Shown here piece after piece: positions 10,193-15,000 of a DNA stretch of 15,000 nucleotides. Each line of letters begins with the position of its first letter. Positions within the stretch are counted from its first letter, which is position 1. The notes beneath the pieces are model-generated. The model was not told the DNA's origin. It made no database searches and saw nothing but the letters and a program-made list of their open reading frames with translations. Position numbers and translations under genes: made by a program. The DNA lies in assembly GCA_030674155.1 (NCBI GenBank), contig CM060325.1, positions 54,764,561-54,779,560 of the forward strand. The letters run 5' to 3'. This DNA comes from Stramonita haemastoma (lineage: Eukaryota > Mollusca > Gastropoda > Neogastropoda > Muricidae).

Positions 10193-10335
10193 TTTGAGGA
10201 TAATGAATAAGCATTCATTGGGGTTTTTTTGTGTTTTTTGTTTGTTTGTTTTGTTGCTGTTGGGTTGGGGGTGAGTGTGTGTTATTTTTGTTTTGTTTGT
10301 TTTGTTTTTTTACATCCAGTCCCCATGTGCACAGA
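10193..10335 (-). mobile_element. SINE (family 1) 3' end with internal T/G expansion
   Basis: On the minus strand GGGGACTGGATGTAAAAAA (about 10323-10305) and AATGCTTATTCATTATCC (about 10216-10197) are the two halves of the family-1 3' end. They are separated by about 80 bp of low-complexity A/C-rich (minus) sequence. Sense to the transporter gene, in its intron. Confidence 0.6.
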
Positions 10336-10394
10336 CTTCGTATCTCAGCTCGTTAGGTCGGGGAGAAAATTATACATGTTTCAATCCTCGAGAA

Positions 10395-10560
10395 TAGATT
10401 ACCATCACCACCACCACCACAACTACGATTGGATCTACCACAACCTCCTCTACCATCATCACCATGAACATTATCACCACCATCACTACCACCACCGCCA
10501 CCCTCCTTCTCCACAACATTACCATCGCAATCTTCTTCAATTTTCTTCATCATCCTCAAT
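10395..10560. repeat. Degenerate (ACC)/(ATC) triplet region
   Basis: Imperfect CCA, CAT and TAC triplets. His-rich and Gly/Asp-rich open frames come from the triplet repeat. Confidence 0.8.
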
Positions 10561-10613
10561 AATCGAAAAAAACACACCAAAAAACAACAAAAACGAAACA
10601 AAAAGGACCATAC

Positions 10614-10769
10614 CTATCTCCGGCGCCAAAAGATTGAGCCTGTCGAGAGTTGCGACGCCTGACGAGGGCGGGTGATCCCCCTTGACCAGTCTCCAGCCAG
10701 GCCACCCGGCTACCTGACCTGCCTCTCTTCAAGTCTGCCTCCGCCACCGACCTGTGTCGCTGCACCCGT
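10614..10769 (-). CDS. SLC7 transporter tail exon, candidate cassette with (TG)n acceptor
   Basis: The acceptor TGCACCAG at 10777-10770 and the donor GATAG|GTATGG bound 156 nt. The exon takes two bases (CG) from upstream, reads R-V-Q-R-H-R-S-V-A-E-A-D-L-K-R-G, later V-R-R-R-N-S-R-Q-A-Q-S-F-G-A-G-D, and passes AG downstream. It fits the phase of both neighbours exactly, and skipping it would keep the frame. It adds about 52 Arg/Ser/Gly-rich residues with an RRNS motif. The usual pyrimidine tract is replaced by about 100 bp of TG repeats. No family domain is seen, so support is the joint splice-phase fit and coding character. Confidence 0.7.
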
Positions 10770-10772
10770 CTG

Positions 10773-10784
10773 GTGCACACACAC

Positions 10785-10880
<96 letters not shown>

Positions 10881-10990
10881 CGCTCAGTCAAAGGTCAATG
10901 CACACATACACACATCCAGACACACATACAGACAGACAGACACAGACACACAGACACAGACACAGACACACAGACACAGACACAGACACA

Positions 10991-11031
<41 letters not shown>

Positions 11032-11092
11032 ACATACACACACACACATACACACACACATACACAGACACACACACACACACATCCACACA

Positions 11093-11163
<71 letters not shown>
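10773..11163. repeat. (CA)n and (CAGACA)n arrays
   Basis: CA array at 10773-10879, a unique interruption holding AGTCAAAGGTCAATGCACAC, CAGACA-type units at 10918-10993, then CA with CATA variants to 11163. A near-copy of the interruption (AGTCAACGGTCAATGCACAC) follows at 11165, so part of the locus was duplicated. Open frames here are artefacts. Confidence 0.95.
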
Positions 11164-11167
<4 letters not shown>

Positions 11168-11217
11168 CAACGGTCAATGCACACGTAACACACATCCAGA
11201 GAAAGAAACTTTTGAAA

Positions 11218-11285
11218 CTTTTATTAAGGGATAAGAATAAGCACACATGGCTTTTTTTTAATTTTTTTTTTTACATCCAGCCCTC
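11218..11285 (-). mobile_element. SINE (family 1) 3' end
   Basis: On the minus strand CTGGATGTAAAAAAAAAA, then AAAAGCCATGTGTGCTTATTC and TTATCCCTTAATAAAAG. The hairpin is partly broken. It stands head to head with the copy at 11290-11420. Confidence 0.6.
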
Positions 11286-11289
11286 GATC

Positions 11290-11420
11290 AAAGAACATCA
11301 TAACAATGAAAACAAATTTACACAACTGCATTCACACGGGGACTGGATGGAAAAAACCCACATGAGTGCTTATTCTATTATCCTGAATATAAAAGAATAA
11401 TATAAAATAAATAAAATAAA
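11290..11420 (+). mobile_element. SINE (family 1) 3' part
   Basis: TTTACACAACTGCATTCACA, GGGGACTGGATGGAAAAAAC, CATGAGTGCTTATTC and an A-rich tail of AAATAA units. Antisense to the transporter gene, within its intron. Confidence 0.7.
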
Positions 11421-11458
11421 AAAATGTTTTGTTCCTCAGCTTCAAGATTACACTTTTT

Positions 11459-11534
11459 GGGGTGGGGAGAGGGGAGGGGGGTGGGGGGGAGAGGGAGTTA
11501 TCCCCAAGGGGAAAAAAAGGGGAGAGGGAGGGAT
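11459..11534 (+). other. G-quadruplex-prone tract
   Basis: Five G runs of four to seven bases with one- to three-base loops (11459-11489), followed by further GGGG runs. It is on the template strand of the transporter gene, about 90 bp inside the intron downstream of exon 11776-11582. Confidence 0.6.
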
Positions 11535-11581
11535 ATTTGGGACAAAATATTTACATTGTGATACCTCGCGGCCTATCCCAC

Positions 11582-11776
11582 CTGATAATGGTCGGAGAGT
11601 TGAGATTACGGCGGTAGAGAGACGGAGACATCTGAGACACTCTCGATACACGCCGTAAGAGAGACGGAGATCCTTGGATTCGCCGTATAGTCCCCGGAGA
11701 GGCGCCGGCCGGAATGAGGATGCTGTTACGGGCCAGGGAGCTCATTCGCCGTAAGAATGACTTTCGCCGCAAATCT
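11582..11776 (-). CDS. SLC7 transporter tail exon with repeated RRxS motifs
   Basis: The acceptor TTTCATTCAAACAG and the donor ATCAG|GTGGGA bound 195 nt. It completes the CG from the previous exon, then reads D-L-R-R-K-S-F-L-R-R-M-S-S-L-A-R-N-S, later S-P-S-L-L-R-R-V-S-R-V-S and S-P-S-L-Y-R-R-N, and ends with AG. The phases match both sides, so it is symmetric (65 codons). RRKS, RRMS and RRVS match the basophilic-kinase (PKA-type) consensus. SPSL(L/Y)RR comes from an imperfect 20-nt repeat. The donor is not ideal, and a second GT further on (GAG|GTATCA) would break the phase. The product part is a basic cytoplasmic tail. No domain recognised. Confidence 0.68.
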
Positions 11777-11830
11777 CTGTTTGAATGAAACCGGCGTTAA
11801 AAATCAGTAAGAGACATTAAGAGTTGGTAA

Positions 11831-11932
11831 TGGTATGGTATGGTATGGTATGGTATGGTATGGTATGGTATGGTATGGTATGGTATGGTATGGTACGGTA
11901 CGGTACGGTACGGTACAGTATGGTATGGTATG
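11831..11932. repeat. (TATGG)n with a (TACGG)n block
   Basis: About a dozen TATGG units, then about five TACGG units, then TATGG again. A perfect 14-bp palindrome CATGCCATGGCATG follows at 11933-11946. On the minus strand it gives the repeated Y-H-T-I-P translation, which is not a gene. Confidence 0.95.
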
Positions 11933-11940
11933 CATGCCAT

Positions 11941-12258
11941 GGCATGTCGATTCCCGTTCGAGGGGATTTTTCCCCTGGAGTTAACATCAGTGCAGCCTCC
12001 ACCCTCCCCAAAAGTCCTTCGGATGAGACTATAAACCGAGGCACCATGTGCGAACTCACGCATAACATCTTGCACACACGGTAAATCCTGTTCCGCTTTC
12101 CGTAATAGTAGGCCATTGTGTGCCGGTGGGAACTTATGACAAGATTTACAAAACTGTATACACACGGGGACTGGATGTAAAAAAAAAAATGCACATGAGT
12201 GCTTATTTCATTATCCTTGATATAAAAGAATAAAATAAAAAATAAAATCAAATAAAGG
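11941..12258 (+). mobile_element. SINE (family 1), head truncated at B box
   Basis: Starts near the B-box end (GATTCCCGTTCGAGGGGATT), continues through GTTAACATCAGTGC, the core AGTCCTTCGGATGAGACTAT and AGGCCATTGTGTGCCGGTGG, and ends with GGGGACTGGATGTAAAAA, hairpin GCAC-ATGA-GTGC and an AATAAA-rich tail. Its 5' side abuts the TATGG array and palindrome. Antisense to the transporter gene, in the intron upstream of exon 11776-11582. Confidence 0.8.
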
Positions 12259-12296
12259 AATGACATGATATAGTAGTTAAGAATAGGTTGTCTCAC

Positions 12297-12345
12297 CGCT
12301 TCGGGGCAATTCTGAAGAATAGCTGAAGCCACACGACGAATCGGT
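12297..12345 (-). CDS. SLC7 transporter, short exon after TM12
   Basis: The acceptor TTTCTTTTACAG and the donor GCG|GTGAGA bound 49 nt. The G left by the upstream exon plus AC gives Asp, followed by R-F-V-V-W-L-Q-L-F-F-R-I-A-P-K, ending with CG. The L-Q-x-x-x-x-x-x-P pattern lines up with the conserved end of b(0,+)AT and LAT proteins, which have an L-Q..VVP-type segment just before their C-terminus. So the family's usual end is here, and everything encoded further downstream is extra tail. A different frame through the same bases is open for longer but does not fit the splice phases. Confidence 0.75.
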
Positions 12346-12530
12346 CTGTAAAAGAAAATAATAAAGAAGAAAAAAATGTATAAGATACAGGAAAGACTTT
12401 TCAAGACATTATTATTATACTCTTGTTTTGTTTTTCTGTCTGTTTGACTCTTATGTCTGTAATTATGTTTGTATTGTCTGTTTGTACATGGTTTATTACC
12501 CCCCCTCTCTCTCTCTCCTCCTTCACGAAC

Positions 12531-12542
12531 ACCACTACCACC

Positions 12543-12635
<93 letters not shown>

Positions 12636-12905
12636 GTCGTTTTTTTCATTAAGGTCATCATCGTTATTGTCATTATCGTTAACATCATCCTACCACCCCC
12701 ACCACAATCACCACCATCAACTCACCGTAATATCAACGTCACAGCTACCACAACCACAATAGCTGTCACCACCACCATCATCACCACCACGTGCCACCAT
12801 CACCACCACAACTACTACCAACTTAACTATCACCACTACCACCACCACAACCACCACCACCACCATCATAATCATCACCACCACCATCACATCTACTATC
12901 ACAAG
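12531..12905. repeat. (ACC)n, (ATC)n and degenerate CAC/CAT triplets
   Basis: ACC units (12531-12557), about 25 ATC units (12558-12632), then loose triplets of the same kind to about 12905. Poly-His, poly-Ser, poly-Ile and poly-Met frames are artefacts. Confidence 0.9.
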
Positions 12906-13021
12906 CACCAGTCGCAACCAAAAAAAAATCAACCAATTCAAAAATTCGTCTGGGCCACTTCTGGGCCAATATATTGTGAGAAGGGGGGCGGGGGTAACAG
13001 AGAAGGAACATGACAATAATC

Positions 13022-13024
13022 AGT

Positions 13025-13081
<57 letters not shown>

Positions 13082-13100
13082 GTCAGTCAGTCAATCAATC
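13022..13100. repeat. (AATC)n microsatellite, left arm of inverted pair
   Basis: About fourteen AATC units, then AGTC units and AATC again. Reverse complement of the GATT array at 13384-13449. Just right of it, 13101-13110 and 13131-13140 form a perfect 10-bp inverted repeat (AATCAACCAG/CTGGTTGATT). Confidence 0.95.
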
Positions 13101-13149
13101 AATCAACCAGTCAACAGGCTAATCGATCGGCTGGTTGATTTTTTTCTGC

Positions 13150-13292
13150 TCTTCGGCTACTGCTCCTAGACAGCTGGGCCTGACTTGTCAGGTGCCTAAC
13201 GGTAGGGCAATAACATTAATCTTTCGCTCATATGACAGCCATTTTTTTCTTGTTGTCTGAGCGTGAGATAAAGAAATTTTTGTTTGAAAGCT
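13150..13292 (+). mobile_element. Retroelement 3' end
   Basis: The hairpin CCTGAC-TT-GTCAGG (13179-13192) is followed by GTGCCTAACGGTAGGGCAAT and the end GCGTGAGATAAAGAAATTTT with TTGTTTGAAAG. This resembles the tail at 9705-9760. It looks like the terminus of a non-LTR element; coding sequence is absent. Confidence 0.5.
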
Positions 13293-13383
13293 CAAAATTT
13301 CATCAATGCTGAGATTTTGCGACGTTTTTTTTTTTAATTCACCATAGAGCTAGCCACATTGCGACCACGGAGAGATAGGTTGA

Positions 13384-13449
<66 letters not shown>
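13384..13449. repeat. (GATT)n microsatellite, right arm of inverted pair
   Basis: About sixteen GATT units. Complementary to the AATC array about 300 bp to the left. Confidence 0.95.
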
Positions 13450-13450
<1 letters not shown>

Positions 13451-13514
13451 CGATCGGTGGTTGAGATGAAACGCGCCTGTCTAGAGAGGGAAAAATCCGG
13501 GTCGGAGTGTGCGG

Positions 13515-13880
13515 TAGGTCAAATCCTGTTTGGGCCCAAAATTTCCCCCCCCCCCCATTCCATTAGACCATGAGTAGTGGTTTGGGCGCTAGTCTTTCGG
13601 AAGAAACGATAAATTGAGGTCCCGTGTGTTACACATCATTATTTAGAGCACGTAAAAGAACCCACGGCAACAAGAAGGTTGTCCCTGGCAAAATTCTGTA
13701 GGGAAAAGCCACTCTGACAGGGAAACAAATACAGTTGCAGACAGGAAAAAGAGAAAAAAAGTAATAGGTGGCGCTGCACTTCTGGCAACGCGCTCTCCCT
13801 CAGGGAGAGCAGCCCGAATTTCACGTAAAAAAATCTGTTGTGACATAAAGAGGTAATTTAAAAAAAAAAAAAAAAAAAAA
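13515..13880 (+). mobile_element. SINE (family 2), longest copy
   Basis: GGTCAAATCCT (B-box-like), a run of twelve Cs (13545-13556), then GGGCGCTAGTCTTTCGGAAG with AACGATAAATTGAGG (the core shared with family 1). GAACCCACGGCAACAAGAAG, AGGTGGCGCTGCACTTCTGG and CGCTCTCCCTCAGGGAGAGC (hairpin) follow, then TCTGTTGTGACATAAAGAGG and a poly(A) run of about 23. It lies in the transporter intron next to exon 14087-13919, antisense to it. The head is too diverged to define its start. Confidence 0.75.
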
Positions 13881-13918
13881 AGATTGACGGACTAAAAATA
13901 AGCCAATGAAAAACTCAC

Positions 13919-14087
13919 CCGGAAGTGAAGCCCGGCTCAGGATCCAGTGGGAAGGGAGGTAACAGAGAAGGGAGAGAACGATGAGTACCAGGGAGCTGAT
14001 GAACTCGGGTTTGGGGGTCTCCAGAAAGGGGGCGATCAGCAGAAAGGCGATCACCAGCACCACGATCACAGGCAGGATGAGGTTCAC
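13919..14087 (-). CDS. SLC7 transporter exon, TM11-TM12
   Basis: The acceptor CTGCCCTCTGTCAG and the donor CCGG|GTGAGT bound 169 nt. It starts in phase 0 with V-N-L-I-L-P-V-I-V-V-L-V-I-A-F-L-L-I-A-P (TM11). E-T-P-K-P-E-F follows, then a second hydrophobic segment ending C-Y-L-P-S-H-W (TM12), and it ends with one spare base. The upstream exon ends R-P-Y-K, giving RPYKVNLILP, which matches the R-P-(I/Y/F)-K-V junction before TM11 of LAT, y+LAT and b(0,+)AT proteins. The short loop and second helix are nearest to b(0,+)AT by eye. Confidence 0.85.
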
Positions 14088-14169
14088 CTGACAGAGGGCA
14101 GCAGAGTTTGGGGTTCGAATCGTTTTGATATTTTTTTGAAAAAAATTTGTGATGTTGTTGTATTTTGTC

Positions 14170-14243
14170 TGTGTCAGTCAGTCAGTCAGTCGGTTGGTCG
14201 GTCGGTCGGTCGGTCGGTCGGTCAGTCGGTCGGTCAGTCAGTC
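14170..14243. repeat. (GTCA)n/(GTCG)n array
   Basis: GTCA units change to GTCG (with one GTTG) and back to GTCA, in the transporter intron. Confidence 0.9.
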
Positions 14244-14302
14244 TTCCATTTTAATGTCTTACAACTTAAAGTGATACCAGACGACCCTAAAATATTAGAC
14301 TG

Positions 14303-14307
<5 letters not shown>

Positions 14308-14379
<72 letters not shown>

Positions 14380-14560
14380 CAGAGACAGAGAGACAGAGAC
14401 AGAGAGACAGAGAGACAGAGACACAGAGACACAGAGACACAGAGACAGAGACACAGAGACACAGAGACACAGAGAGAGACACAGAGAGAGACTGTGTGTG
14501 TGTGTGTGTGTGTATTGTGTGTGTGCGTGCGTGCGTGCGCGCGCGCGCGTGTGTGTGTGT
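14308..14560. repeat. (GA)n, (GACA)-type and (TG)/(CG)n arrays
   Basis: GA repeats (14308-14360), GACA-containing units with longer periodic variants (14361-14490), then TG, GTGC and CG alternation to about 14560. All intronic. Confidence 0.95.
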
Positions 14561-14684
14561 CTGTGTCCCTGTGTGCTCCTATGTGAAGACAGACGGGAAG
14601 AGAGGAGAAGAAAGAACTACTAAAAGAAACTGAGTAATGTAGAAAACACTCCGAACCAAAGGAGCCAGACCCATCGAGGCTGAC

Positions 14685-14834
14685 CTTGTAGGGCCGAACT
14701 TTGTCCTTGTCCTTGAACCTGAGGACCAGCAAGGCCAGCACAGACATCCCGTGGAACAGCCAGACGGAGAAGATGAAGAATCGAACCAGCTCCCCGATCT
14801 CCGCCACCAGGATCATAATGGTGGCGATCACCAG
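14685..14834 (-). CDS. SLC7 (LAT-family) amino-acid transporter exon, TM9-TM10
   Basis: The acceptor ACTGTGTCCTCAG and the donor AAG|GTCAGC bound exactly 50 codons, phase 0 at both ends. It reads L-V-I-A-T-I-M-I-L-V-A-E-I-G-E-L (TM9 and loop), then V-R-F-F-I-F-S-V-W-L-F-H-G-M-S-V (TM10) and ends K-V-R-P-Y-K. The F-x-x-W-L-F-x-G-x-x-x-x-x-L-x-x-x-R pattern is a signature of SLC7 light chains, which pair with an SLC3 heavy chain and exchange amino acids at the plasma membrane. Earlier exons (TM1-8) lie beyond the right edge. The donor is slightly off consensus (C at +3). The subfamily (b(0,+)AT versus y+LAT or LAT) is a judgement by eye. Confidence 0.85.
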
Positions 14835-14932
14835 CTGAGGACACAGTACAGCAATGTTAGGGGCTAGAAACTGTAGCAACCTGGTGAGCAGGTAAATGGA
14901 TGGTGATGCATGAGGACTCACTTATTTTATCA

Positions 14933-15000
14933 CAGTAGAGTAGAGTAGAGTAGAGTAGAGTACAGTGCAGTACAGTACAGTACAGTGCAGTATAGTATAG
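14933..15000. repeat. (AGTAG)/(AGTAC)n pentamer array, cut by window edge
   Basis: AGTAG units, then AGTAC and AGTGC variants, then AGTAT to the last base. Confidence 0.9.

Noticed and set aside
10672..11400. 242-residue Thr-His-rich frame on the plus strand and Cys-Val frames on the minus strand
   Set aside because: Pure (CA)n/(TG)n translation. Part of it also overlaps a transporter exon on the other strand.
11817..12404. 195-residue minus-strand open frame across the short transporter exon
   Set aside because: It runs through intron, SINE and the TATGG array. The frame that fits the splice phases is a different one.
12531..13013. CRISPR-like or other regularly spaced array
   Set aside because: The region is continuous triplet microsatellite with no repeat-spacer structure, in a eukaryotic intron.

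Overview
The window is eukaryotic and very repeat-rich. Exons are flanked by GT/AG introns, there are long pure dinucleotide arrays, tRNA-headed SINEs, and 3' ends of non-LTR retrotransposons. The SINE cores and repeat types look like those of gastropod molluscs, but that is recognition by eye, not a database match.

Right half (about 8.4-14.9 kb, minus strand). This holds the 3' part of one gene. It encodes an SLC7 (LAT-type, heteromeric amino-acid-transporter light chain) protein, closest by eye to b(0,+)AT/SLC7A9. I assembled six exons whose splice phases agree: 14834-14685 (TM9-10), 14087-13919 (TM11-12), 12345-12297 (end of the conserved domain), 11776-11582, 10769-10614 and 9555-8605 (stop TGA at 8607-8605). 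The 5' exons lie beyond the right edge. The last three exons add a cytoplasmic tail of about 430-450 residues. Vertebrate relatives have a few dozen residues there. The tail has repeated RRxS motifs, a Ser/Asn/Pro-rich stretch, a poly-Ser/acidic segment and a PDZ-ligand-like end (T-Y-I). Exons 11776-11582 and 10769-10614 are symmetric (phase 2 at both ends), so either could be skipped without losing frame. The second has a long (TG)n run ending at its acceptor. The last exon shows one frame discontinuity near 9050-8990.

Left half (1-8.4 kb). I see no clear gene. It holds a direct duplication (61-263 and 391-625), each copy carrying an exon-like block with splice sites on the minus strand. It also holds at least three SINE types, a 3' LINE fragment (6175-5374, minus), short retroelement ends, and large (CT)n/(GA)n, (CA)n, (CTGT)n and (ATCT)n arrays.

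Cross-cutting patterns. SINE and LINE 3' ends recur. Many share a small hairpin near the 3' end, and several run directly, on their sense strand, into (CT)n arrays. One antisense SINE seems to supply the transporter gene's poly(A) signal. Inverted SINE pieces lie around the candidate cassette exons. Boundaries of repeats are approximate throughout.
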